Shown: positions 1 through 6,031 of the stretch, piece by piece
Numbering within the stretch: the stretch's first letter is position 1
Layout: every line of letters begins with the position of its first letter
Virus record (IMG/VR): IMGVR_UViG_3300018063_000021
Span: 1 to 44,805 of that record
DNA from: a virus
Length of the DNA stretch: 44,805 bases
Reading direction: 5' to 3' (one strand)
Made by a program: the position numbers and the translations under genes
Notes under the pieces: model-generated
Told to the model about the DNA's origin: nothing
What the model saw: only the letters and a program-made list of their open reading frames with translations
Database searches by the model: none

Positions 1-1
1 G

Positions 2-253
2 ATGGGACCCGCGTGGCCCGCTGAGGCGGTCGTCGCTGAGGAACCGTCGACCTGGATACAAGACGTGCAAGGGATCGTCTGGCTCAGCCGAGGCCAAGCC
101 GATCTCTGGCGCGTGGCGCGTGGGGCGATGGTGCCCGCGTGGCCGGCCGACGCCGTCGTCGTCGAGGAAGCCTCGACCTGGATTCAGGCCGTGCAGGGCG
201 TGCTGTGGCTCAGTCGAGGCCACACCGAGCTGTGGCACGCGGCGCTGGAGGCG
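2..253 (+). repeat. Two 126-bp diverged tandem repeats inside the tail-tip gene
   Basis: Positions 2-127 and 128-253 are each 126 bp (42 codons), in frame and clearly homologous: both begin ATGG, then CCCGCGTGGCC, and share a stretch encoding TWIQ-VQG and WLSRG. A third, weaker copy extends to about 382. The in-frame length means copy number could change by recombination without breaking the gene. Confidence 0.75.
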
Positions 254-484
254 CGGGTTCGGCGACCAGACGACACGGACGGACCGCTCGGCGATCAGCC
301 TGACACCTGGATTCAGCCCGTCGTTGGCACGGCGGCGGTCCATCACGCGATGCGCGACATGTGGCAGCGGGCCATGGAGGCGCAAGGGTATAGCTTGATC
401 GCAGCCGCGCCGATCTCCCCCGTTGTCGGGCACAACAACTTACAGCCCTACCTCGTGGTATATATGTGGCGGCGCACGAGTTGA
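2..484 (+). CDS. Tail-tip/collar-like protein, C-terminal part with 42-residue repeats (5' end outside window)
   Basis: The reading frame is open to the left edge, so the true start probably lies off the window; joined to the right end of the window it would continue the partial gene at 44723. Residues 1-42 and 43-84 are two diverged copies of one unit, sharing PAWPA-AVV, STWIQ-VQG, WLSRG and LW. A third, degenerate copy follows (TWIQPV, then DMWQRA). The last residues, HNNLQPYLVVYMWRRTS, match the C-terminal signature of phage collar-domain tail proteins. The repeats are not typical of that domain. Receptor binding is an inference from the C-terminus and from the tail genes at the other end of the window. 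Confidence 0.6.
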   Translation: MGPAWPAEAVVAEEPSTWIQDVQGIVWLSRGQADLWRVARGAMVPAWPADAVVVEEASTWIQAVQGVLWLSRGHTELWHAALEARVRRPDDTDGPLGDQPDTWIQPVVGTAAVHHAMRDMWQRAMEAQGYSLIAAAPISPVVGHNNLQPYLVVYMWRRTS

Positions 485-486
485 CG

Positions 487-747
487 ATGTTCGACCAAGA
501 GTTCTTGAAATACCTGGTGCAGCTCGGCGTCGGTGGCGCCATCGCCGGACTGATGTTCGCGTTCTACCGGAAAGACGTGCGCGCCTACACGGAGCTGTGG
601 AAAGCGCAGAGCGAAATTTTGATCGCAGTCGTGAAAGAGAACAGCGCAAACACCGCCACCAACACCGAAGTGCTCAAGTCGCTGCATCGACGCATAGATC
701 GGCTCGACGTGCTCCGCGTGCTGCCGGACGAGGACGTGAGCCCATGA
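487..747 (+). CDS. Holin-like small membrane protein
   Basis: An 86-residue protein with one hydrophobic segment near the N-terminus (about residues 8-27, QLGVGGAIAGLMFAF), followed by YRKD and a polar, helix-prone tail. This single-span layout with a charged C-terminus fits small T7 17.5-type holins and other phage lysis membrane proteins. I chose the ATG at 487, just after the stop of the preceding gene; a GTG at 466 in the same frame would add seven residues. It overlaps the next gene by ATGA. Its position between a tail-tip gene and a DUF5675 protein supports a lysis role, but no motif proves holin activity. Confidence 0.5.
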   Translation: MFDQEFLKYLVQLGVGGAIAGLMFAFYRKDVRAYTELWKAQSEILIAVVKENSANTATNTEVLKSLHRRIDRLDVLRVLPDEDVSP

Positions 748-1238
748 TTGCCGTGCGCGTGCAGCGCGAACCCTCGGAACGCGGATGGACGCCGGGCGCG
801 CTCTACATCAACGACTGTTTCGTCTGTTGGACACTCGAAGACATCGTGCGTGAGACGGCGCTCGGGCTCCGCACGGATCGCGTCGCCTGGGTGCAGAGCT
901 GGAAGGTGCCAGGCGCGACCGCGATCCCGGCCGGCCGCTACGACCTGGCGCTGGAATGGTCGCCCAAGTTCACGCGAATCCTCCCAGAGCTGAAGGGCGT
1001 GCCTGGCTTCAGCGAGATCAAGATCCACGCCGGCAATCGGGCCAAGGACACGGAAGGCTGCATCATCGTCGGGCGCACGCGCGGCATCGATCAGCTCTAC
1101 GATTCAGCGGCCATGCTCGACGACGTGCTGTTGCGCATGATGAACCCGATGATGGCCGAGCGGATGCGGATCGACATCCTGAACCCGCCGGAGTTACACT
1201 TCACGCACACGACTTTAGAAGGAGAGAGGTTCGCATGA
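744..1238 (+). CDS. DUF5675 family protein, lysis-associated
   Basis: A 164-residue protein matching the DUF5675 family: an early CWTLED motif, TAIPAGRYDL around residue 59, WSPKFTRILP around 72, and the signature IKIHAGN with DTEGCIIVG at about 92-110. Conserved His95, Asn98 and Cys106 resemble the HxxN/GC core of L,D-transpeptidase-like folds. DUF5675 genes recur in phage lysis modules, but their chemistry is not settled. Here the gene follows a holin-like gene (ATGA overlap) and no other lysozyme, amidase or endopeptidase is visible in the window, so it is the best candidate for the cell-wall-acting protein. That last step is inference. Confidence 0.7.
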   Translation: MIAVRVQREPSERGWTPGALYINDCFVCWTLEDIVRETALGLRTDRVAWVQSWKVPGATAIPAGRYDLALEWSPKFTRILPELKGVPGFSEIKIHAGNRAKDTEGCIIVGRTRGIDQLYDSAAMLDDVLLRMMNPMMAERMRIDILNPPELHFTHTTLEGERFA

Positions 1239-1645
1239 AAACGCTGATCGCTGTGGTGGTCATTATCAGCAGCGTCCCGATTGTCGCGGAGGCGCAGGTG
1301 CCGCCCGTGAAGAATCCGACGCAGCTCGCGTTCACGTCCGTGGATCATGCCGCCTCGACCGGCTACGAGATCGACATCGTGACGCCGACTGCGGCCGTGT
1401 TGCAAACGCTCACGATTGCGAAGGCGGCAACCACGGTCCTGAACGGCGAAGTGCTCGTCACGGTCAACGTGCAGCCGGTGACGTTTGGCACCTACACCTT
1501 TGTCGCGCGCACGCTAGTGAACACGTTGAAGAGCAGTAACTCGCTGCCGTCAGACTCGTGGGAGCGTGCGCCTGGGCAGCCGTCGAAGCCGCGCGTTGCC
1601 AGCCTGTTCCACGCTATTGGGCGCGCATTCGCCGCGCTCGTCTAA
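1235..1645 (+). CDS. Secreted protein with signal peptide and FN3-like beta domain
   Basis: A 136-residue product with a clear signal peptide (MKTLIAVVVIISSVPIVAEA, cleavage expected near AEA-Q). The mature part is beta-rich, with YEIDIV and TYTFVART stretches and a proline-rich end, which resembles one fibronectin type III domain. A strong ribosome binding site (AAGGAGAG) precedes the ATG, which overlaps the upstream stop by ATGA. Export during infection could relate to spanin-like function, superinfection control or virion decoration. No lipobox is visible, so it is not an obvious o-spanin. Confidence 0.55.
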   Translation: MKTLIAVVVIISSVPIVAEAQVPPVKNPTQLAFTSVDHAASTGYEIDIVTPTAAVLQTLTIAKAATTVLNGEVLVTVNVQPVTFGTYTFVARTLVNTLKSSNSLPSDSWERAPGQPSKPRVASLFHAIGRAFAALV

Positions 1646-1655
1646 GGAGGCCGTC

Positions 1656-1901
1656 ATGGGCTGGTCTGCTCTCGTCATGGCGTTAATTCAGAAGCTCCCT
1701 GACATCCTGTATCGCGTCGATCACCTGTTCACCGAGCCGCGTAAGGGCGGCGAGAAGCTCCCACTAGCGGAAGCGGATTTCCTGGCGCGCGAGTTGGACA
1801 TTGGCGTGACGTCGACTGAGGACATAATCGTGGCCCGGCGGGCGCTCATCAGTGCCGGCGTCGCCTACGCCAATGCCTTGGAGCAAAACCGCGCAAAGTG
1901 A
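1656..1901 (+). CDS. Hypothetical small protein, end of lysis-like cassette
   Basis: An 81-residue protein with a strong Shine-Dalgarno (AAGGAGG) seven bases before the ATG. The N-terminus is amphipathic and moderately hydrophobic (MGWSALVMALIQKLPDILYRV) but too broken by polar residues to call a membrane span. The C-terminal half is helical and alanine-rich (ARRALISAGVAYANALEQNRAK). I do not recognise a family. It is the last gene before a promoter-like element that overlaps its stop codon. Confidence 0.6.
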   Translation: MGWSALVMALIQKLPDILYRVDHLFTEPRKGGEKLPLAEADFLARELDIGVTSTEDIIVARRALISAGVAYANALEQNRAK

Positions 1902-1927
1902 CTTGTTACTCGAAAGTGTGCTAGGCT
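1898..1927 (+). promoter_or_regulatory. Sigma70-like promoter P1 with ACTTGTTA core
   Basis: GTGACT (1898-1903), an 18-base spacer and TAGGCT (1922-1927). The element shares ACTTGTTA and TAGGCT with the better promoter at 5843-5871. It starts on the stop codon of the previous gene and ends about 20 bases before the start at 1949, which has its own ribosome binding site (GGAGG). It probably drives the early block from 1949. Confidence 0.5.
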
Positions 1928-1948
1928 CGTCTCGGGGAGGAACCCGAG

Positions 1949-2296
1949 ATGAGCGTCGATACCAGCCAAGTGCCGCGCCGCGAAATCCCACGGGGCGCGG
2001 TCACTTCGTCCAACATCGCCAGCATCGGTTACAACGCGCCGACGCAGCAGCTCGCGGTCGAGTTCAAGAGCGGGGCGATCTTCCACTACGACGGCGTGCT
2101 GCTAGAAGTCGCGCAGCGATTCGACGAAGCCACGTCGAAGGGCCGGTTCTTCATCACCGACATCAAAGGCCGCTACCGCGCGGAGCGCATGACCGGCAAG
2201 TGCCCGGCGTGCGGTGATGTCGGCTGGGTCGCGCGCATGTGCGCCGACTGCGGCACGAAGACCTACGCGCGGCTCGACACGGAGCATGTCGAATGA
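1949..2296 (+). CDS. KTSC domain protein with C-terminal zinc ribbon
   Basis: A 115-residue protein. Residues 19-80 match the KTSC domain: TSSNIASIGYNAPTQQLAVE, then FKSGAIFHYDGV, and TSKGRFF followed by GRYR. KTSC is named after a lysyl-tRNA synthetase C-terminal context and is common as a short domain in phages, where RNA or nucleic acid contact is suspected. Four cysteines follow (C85, C88, C98, C101) as CPAC and CADC pairs, which should bind one zinc. The gene is first in the block after promoter P1, so early expression is likely. Confidence 0.8.
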   Translation: MSVDTSQVPRREIPRGAVTSSNIASIGYNAPTQQLAVEFKSGAIFHYDGVLLEVAQRFDEATSKGRFFITDIKGRYRAERMTGKCPACGDVGWVARMCADCGTKTYARLDTEHVE

Positions 2297-2496
2297 AGAC
2301 CCTCGAAGACGTGGTGCTCGCTCTCGCGCGACATGGGCGCGCTCGCTGCGGCGCTTGGTTCGGGAACTATCCGCTCGGTGTGCGTTATGCGTTACAAGAG
2401 TTGCTGCCGCTGGTCGATGTGACGCACGCGGGGAGTAGAACCAAGCAGACAATCACCGACGCGGTCGCCGCGTTCGATCAGAAATTGGCTGAATGA
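2293..2496 (+). CDS. Hypothetical small protein
   Basis: A 67-residue protein starting at the ATG that overlaps the previous stop (ATGA) and ending in an ATGA overlap with the next gene. It is mostly helical, with no cysteine pair, membrane segment or catalytic motif. The coupling on both sides supports it as a real gene; the function is unknown. Confidence 0.6.
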   Translation: MKTLEDVVLALARHGRARCGAWFGNYPLGVRYALQELLPLVDVTHAGSRTKQTITDAVAAFDQKLAE

Positions 2497-2789
2497 GGAA
2501 AACGACAGGCCCGCGTCGGCGGGGTGTGATGGGTCGCTGGTCGATCTTCCGCGATCAGGCGCACGGGAAGAACACGCGCGTGCAGGGCTACATCACGACG
2601 CAGGGCGGCACGGACTTCGAGCAGGCGCGGAAGGCGCTCGGCTCGATGTATCGTCTCCTGATGGGCCGCGACGCCATTGCGGTGAGCGACGCGGATACGA
2701 TTGAGTTCTTGGCGCGTGGGTTGCTGGAGACCCGGCGCTATTTACAACAATTGAAGCGAAGTGAGCGCCGAGAAGCGACGCTGAAATAA
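2493..2789 (+). CDS. Hypothetical basic protein
   Basis: A 98-residue protein with a basic N-terminus (MRKTTGPRRRGVMGR) and a helical C-terminus (ARGLLETRRYLQQLKRSERR). It overlaps the upstream gene by ATGA; a second possible start is the ATG at 2529. No family recognised. The DNA for its C-terminal LLETRRYLQ stretch is partly duplicated about 125 bp downstream, outside any intact gene. Confidence 0.6.
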   Translation: MRKTTGPRRRGVMGRWSIFRDQAHGKNTRVQGYITTQGGTDFEQARKALGSMYRLLMGRDAIAVSDADTIEFLARGLLETRRYLQQLKRSERREATLK

Positions 2790-2872
2790 AACAGCCGGCA
2801 CGCGGGAGAGAGTTCGCGTGCCGGCCGTGCACGCGCGGAAACGGCTTGCTGGAGACCTGGCGCTATTTGCAA
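2721..2872 (+). repeat. Duplicated 27-bp segment flanking a palindrome
   Basis: Positions 2721-2747 and 2846-2872 match at 25 of 27 bases. The first copy encodes LLETRRYLQ at the end of the preceding gene; the second, read in the equivalent frame, gives LLETWRYLQELLQ and a stop but has no start. Between them lies a perfect hairpin (2794-2825). This looks like the debris of a local duplication or a lost homing element. Confidence 0.7.
2794..2825 (+). terminator. Perfect 11-bp hairpin, possible terminator
   Basis: Arms GCCGGCACGCG (2794-2804) and CGCGTGCCGGC (2815-2825) are exact reverse complements around a 10-base loop. It follows the stop at 2789 after a short A-rich stretch. There is no T-run downstream, so it may instead be an RNA-stabilising or processing hairpin. 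Confidence 0.45.
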
Positions 2873-2926
2873 GAGCTGCTTCAATGAGGCCGCACGCGCG
2901 AGCGCATCCTATCAGAAAGGGATCTG

Positions 2927-3892
2927 ATGTCCAAGCGAACGAAGAAGCGCCCGGCGCGCCGGGCGAAGCCGTCGACGAAACCGGCGAAGAAGACGACGGC
3001 ACTCGCGCGTCGGCCGAAGGTGCTGACCGCTGAACTCGTGCCGGCGAACGGCGCAACAGATCGCGTTGTCAGCGTGGGGTTTCGGCTCGACACGTTCGGG
3101 CTCGTCGAGCTGAAGGCGACGAACGCCGAAGAGAAGGTGCTCGCGCGAGAGCCGCGCGCTGACGACGTGCTCATCAAGCCGACCGGGCAACCCTACATCC
3201 CGCATGCGGTCTATACGAAGTGGCTGAACGAAGCCTTCGGGCGCGGGAGCTGGCAGCTCGTCGCGGTCGGTCTACCGGCGCTCGCTGAGAAGAGCGTCGT
3301 GTGCCCCTACATTCTGTATGTGCACACGCGGCCCATCGCGATGGGGCACGGCGAGCAGGAATATTTCCCGACCAACCGCGATCAAACGTACGGCGATGCG
3401 CTCGAATCGACCTATGCAAGCGCGCTGCGCCGCTGCTGCAAGCATCTCGGCATCGGCATCGAACTCTGGGATCGCGCGTGGCTCTCGGCCTGGAAAAGTA
3501 AGAATGCCGTACAGGTGCGGGTTGAAGTCAGCCGCAAACAAGATGATGGGTCATGGAAGAAGACTGAGGCGGTGCAGTGGAGGCGGAAGCTCGATGAGCC
3601 GTTGAAGGGTGAACTCGGCACGCGGAATGCAACGCGCAAAGAGTCAAGCGTCGAGCACGCCGACATAGACAAGTCGATCTCGGAACCGAAGCGGGATCGC
3701 TTCTGGAAGATCGCTCGGCGCATGGGACGGAACGAGGCCGACATCAAACACTGGTTGAAGACGCATTACCAGATCGACCGCACGGATCAAATTACAAACC
3801 GGCACTACGACAAGATCGTCACAGTGCTCGAAAGGCCTGGCGACCTGCCGAACGGTCATGAGCCCGGCGAGGAAATCATGGGAGGCGTATGA
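2927..3892 (+). CDS. Rad52-superfamily single-strand annealing protein (putative)
   Basis: A 321-residue protein with a lysine/arginine-rich N-terminal tail (residues 1-30), then a core at about 85-200. The core contains YTKWLNEAFGRGSWQLVAVG, a beta stretch with PYILYVHTRP, and DALESTYASALRRCCKHLGI followed by GIELWD. This arrangement (a WLN-FG-W segment, then an ALR-L-GIG helix) is typical of Rad52/DdrA-like phage annealing proteins. The C-terminal third is charged and probably flexible. A PD-(D/E)XK exonuclease lies two genes downstream, the usual partner for two-component recombination. The exact subfamily cannot be fixed without profile search. Confidence 0.65.
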   Translation: MSKRTKKRPARRAKPSTKPAKKTTALARRPKVLTAELVPANGATDRVVSVGFRLDTFGLVELKATNAEEKVLAREPRADDVLIKPTGQPYIPHAVYTKWLNEAFGRGSWQLVAVGLPALAEKSVVCPYILYVHTRPIAMGHGEQEYFPTNRDQTYGDALESTYASALRRCCKHLGIGIELWDRAWLSAWKSKNAVQVRVEVSRKQDDGSWKKTEAVQWRRKLDEPLKGELGTRNATRKESSVEHADIDKSISEPKRDRFWKIARRMGRNEADIKHWLKTHYQIDRTDQITNRHYDKIVTVLERPGDLPNGHEPGEEIMGGV

Positions 3893-4167
3893 GCCTGGAA
3901 ACCTATCGTGATGAAGACTTTCGTCAGATGAAGAAAATGGAGAAGGCGATCATCGACGTGCTGCTGCCATTCAGCGGGCACATCGATCCGATCCTGGGGC
4001 TGCTCGCGCTCCTGCGCTGTGCGCGGGTGATGTTCCGCGCCGCGTCGCGAGACGCGCAGACGAAGCTCACACCGGTCATCGTGGCCTACTTGTTCGGGAA
4101 GTTGCGGCCGTCTTCGTCAGCTACATCGAAGATGCTCTGGACACCTGGCGACGACACGAAGCATTGA
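3889..4167 (+). CDS. Hypothetical protein between annealing protein and exonuclease
   Basis: A 92-residue protein overlapping the annealing-protein gene by ATGA. The middle is helical and rather hydrophobic (HIDPILGLLALLRCARVMF), yet with charged residues, so a packed helix is more likely than a membrane span. It has no known motif. Its place between the two recombination genes suggests an accessory role there, which is inference only. Confidence 0.6.
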   Translation: MSLETYRDEDFRQMKKMEKAIIDVLLPFSGHIDPILGLLALLRCARVMFRAASRDAQTKLTPVIVAYLFGKLRPSSSATSKMLWTPGDDTKH

Positions 4168-4168
4168 G

Positions 4169-4759
4169 ATGTTGACGATCCCCGCTTTTCGGTTCGACGC
4201 GGCGAACCATGATTACATCAACTTGGCGACAGGCGAGAGCTACCCGCACATCACGGGTATGCTCGAACAAACCGGCTGGGTCGATGATCGCTGGTATACC
4301 GAAGAGTCGAGCGAGCGCGGCACGGCCGTGCACCGGCTTACGGCTGACTACGATCTGAAGGCTCTCGACGTGGCGAGCTGCACGTCACGCTTCAGGGGCT
4401 ACCTGCTCGCGCACGTGCAAGCGGTGACGACGGTGCGACCGACGATGCTCGCCGTCGAGGAACCGCTCGTGCATCCGGTGCTGCTCTTCGGCGGGCGCCC
4501 GGATCGGGACTGCCTGGTCTACAAACTGCGCGCGACGTGGGAAGTCAAGACCGGCTCGCCCGAGCGGAGTCATCAGATCCAGACGGCACTGCAAGCGATT
4601 CTGCTCGCGGTCGAGTCGAAGATTCCTGCGGCGGCGATGGGACGATTCTGCTGCTACGTGAAGGACAAGGGGAAGTTCAAGGTGGTCGAGCACAAGGACC
4701 GGCGCGACTTCGATGAGGCGTATCGCGTCGTGCGCACGTGCACGGGGATCGTGGCATGA
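4169..4759 (+). CDS. PD-(D/E)XK family exonuclease (RecB/Cas4-like)
   Basis: A 196-residue protein with the ordered motifs of RecB-type nucleases: ERGTAVH (about 49-55, the early GxxxH helix), GGRPDRD (108-114, catalytic Asp after Pro), WEVKTG (124-129, the E-x-K pair) and HQIQTALQA (135-143, the QxxxY-like helix, here without the Tyr). It probably resects linear DNA for the annealing protein encoded upstream. The start lies one base after the previous stop. No iron-sulfur cysteine cluster is visible, unlike many Cas4 proteins. Confidence 0.75.
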   Translation: MLTIPAFRFDAANHDYINLATGESYPHITGMLEQTGWVDDRWYTEESSERGTAVHRLTADYDLKALDVASCTSRFRGYLLAHVQAVTTVRPTMLAVEEPLVHPVLLFGGRPDRDCLVYKLRATWEVKTGSPERSHQIQTALQAILLAVESKIPAAAMGRFCCYVKDKGKFKVVEHKDRRDFDEAYRVVRTCTGIVA

Positions 4760-5274
4760 GTGGTGAATGGATTCGCGGCAAGATGCTCGGCCGTGGGCCG
4801 CTCTGGAAGGACGTCACGCCGAAGAAGACACGCGCGACGAAACACCGGCAGGTCTCGGCCGTCGAGCGGGTGAATAAACAACTCGTCCGCGAAAGGGATG
4901 GCCGTTGTCGGTTCCCGCGTTGTGGCTGTTGGCCGGTGCAGGCGACCGTGAGCCATGATGTCCACAAAGGCATGGGCGGCGACCCGACAGGCGAGCGGTC
5001 ACTACCATCTGGCATGATCGTGCTCTGTCGCTGGCGACACCAAGATGCGCCAGTGAGTCGGCACGCCGGCACGATGCGCACGCGCTACCTGACCACGGAT
5101 CAGAATGACGGGCCAGTGTGTTTCGAGGTTGATCTCTGGGCGGTGTATCCAGGGCTCTACCCGGCGCGCGGTGTGTGGTTCGCGGCGGCATCCGAGAGCA
5201 ATATCGGCGTGCTGGAGCCGTTAACGTTCGAGCAGCAGCGGGTGCTGGGCGACCTGGCGGCGATGACACGATGA
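4756..5274 (+). CDS. HNH-like zinc-binding nuclease (putative)
   Basis: A 172-residue protein beginning at the ATG that overlaps the exonuclease stop. The centre reads RERDGRCRFPRCG, then SHDVHKGMGGDP and MIVLCRWRHQ: Cys51, Cys56, His67, His70, Cys91 and His95 match the spacing of an HNH fold with zinc ligands and a His catalytic strand. The last ligand pair is atypical (CRWRH instead of CxxCH). HNH proteins in this position may act in recombination or packaging, or be free-standing homing nucleases. Confidence 0.6.
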   Translation: MSGEWIRGKMLGRGPLWKDVTPKKTRATKHRQVSAVERVNKQLVRERDGRCRFPRCGCWPVQATVSHDVHKGMGGDPTGERSLPSGMIVLCRWRHQDAPVSRHAGTMRTRYLTTDQNDGPVCFEVDLWAVYPGLYPARGVWFAAASESNIGVLEPLTFEQQRVLGDLAAMTR

Positions 5275-5453
5275 CGCGAGGACAACAAGCGTTGACGAAG
5301 GCGAAGTCTGATCTTGAATGGGCCATCGGATTGTTGGATAAGTCAGCGACGCCAGAAGCGCTCGATGTGAACCGGCTCGTTGCCGACATCGCCGACGCCT
5401 TACGATTGCGTCTAGATGAGCGCGATGCGATGATCGGCCGTGGTGAAAGGTAG
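5271..5453 (+). CDS. Hypothetical small helical protein
   Basis: A 60-residue acidic helical protein (MTRGQQALTKAKSDLEWAIG...) starting at an ATGA overlap with the HNH-like gene. I recognise no family. Coupling and a conserved-looking codon pattern support it as real. Confidence 0.55.
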   Translation: MTRGQQALTKAKSDLEWAIGLLDKSATPEALDVNRLVADIADALRLRLDERDAMIGRGER

Positions 5454-5460
5454 GTGAGTA

Positions 5461-5601
5461 ATGGGACTCGGACGACTACTGAAGAAGGCCACGAAGTTCG
5501 CCGTCAAAGCGAGCGGAGCCGGGCTCGCCGCGAAGGCTGCAAGCAGTTCCGCCGGTATGGCGTCGAAACTCTACAGCGGCAAGAAAAAGAAGAAGCGGTG
5601 A
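5461..5601 (+). CDS. Very small basic protein ending in a lysine run
   Basis: A 46-residue protein, MGLGRLLKKATKFAVKASG..., ending GKKKKKR. A ribosome binding site-like AGGTAGG precedes the ATG. The composition (Gly/Ala/Lys with an amphipathic start) resembles small nucleic-acid- or membrane-active virion peptides. The stop overlaps a GTG (5598) that opens the next gene, whose end carries a KRKRK motif also seen in two genes beside the portal. Confidence 0.55.
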   Translation: MGLGRLLKKATKFAVKASGAGLAAKAASSSAGMASKLYSGKKKKKR

Positions 5602-5846
5602 AGTCAACAGGCTCGTGCGCCTTCGAGTCCTGCGGGGAAGTAGAACGCTGCGCGCTTCCTGGTGGCTGTGTGCAGCGGCGCTTCGGGCGCAGCGCTGGTG
5701 TAGTCGGCGGCGAGACGATTAAAGCCGGCGCTCGGGCACTCGCCGGCACGAAACCAGGGCGCACGAACCGAGATCCGAGGAAGATCAAGCGGAAGCGCAA
5801 AAACTTCACGATGGCCGGCGGCAACCCGCTCAAGCGGCGACGTTGA
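5598..5846 (+). CDS. Small basic protein with KRKRK and MAGG motif
   Basis: An 82-residue protein from a GTG start that overlaps the preceding stop (GTGA). The first half has five cysteines (CAFESC, C, C). The second half is very basic: RKIKRKRKNFTMAGGNPLKR. The motif KRKRK followed by M and GG recurs in the proteins at 18937 and 19239. The same frame is open further upstream to a GTG at 5454, but that segment is the shadow of the 46-residue gene. The promoter at 5843 overlaps its stop. Function unknown; nucleic acid or virion binding is a guess from charge. Confidence 0.5.
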   Translation: MKSTGSCAFESCGEVERCALPGGCVQRRFGRSAGVVGGETIKAGARALAGTKPGRTNRDPRKIKRKRKNFTMAGGNPLKRRR

Positions 5847-5871
5847 CTTGTTAGTTAGAAGTCTGTAGGCT
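5843..5871 (+). promoter_or_regulatory. Sigma70 promoter P2, TTGACT-N17-TAGGCT
   Basis: TTGACT (5843-5848), a 17-base spacer and TAGGCT (5866-5871) give near-ideal sigma70 geometry. The spacer begins TGTTAGTTAG, giving the shared ACTTGTTAGTTA core seen at 11292. It precedes a leader of about 150 bases and the gene at 6032. It is the best promoter in the window. Confidence 0.65.
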
Positions 5872-6007
5872 GAGAGAGTCGTCGGCCGGCCAAGGCAGTA
5901 ACCGCGTAGGGTGCCTGCATAGCTCGACAAGGTGAATCCTGGCTCGCGTGCAGCGGTAGTCAGGGGCCGGCTCGATGACGATAGCGTGGGGAGTTGCTAC
6001 CTCGCGC

Positions 6008-6027
6008 GTGCTGAGAAAGGGCAGCAC
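6008..6027 (+). promoter_or_regulatory. Leader hairpin presenting the ribosome binding site
   Basis: GTGCTG (6008-6013) and CAGCAC (6022-6027) form a 6-bp stem whose loop contains AAAGGG, the only good Shine-Dalgarno for the ATG at 6032. The linear distance from AAAGGG to ATG is long (10 bases), so folding may set the effective spacing or control access. Confidence 0.35.
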
Positions 6028-6031
6028 ACCA

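Noticed and set aside
5454-5597. Upstream extension of the 5598 gene from a GTG at 5454
   Set aside because: The segment overlaps the 46-residue gene in another frame, and the GTGA overlap at 5598 gives a natural coupled start.
5581-5600. Possible -1 frameshift in the lysine run joining the 5461 and 5598 frames
   Set aside because: The run lacks a full X-XXY-YYZ heptamer (AAAAAG only) and coupling explains expression of both genes.
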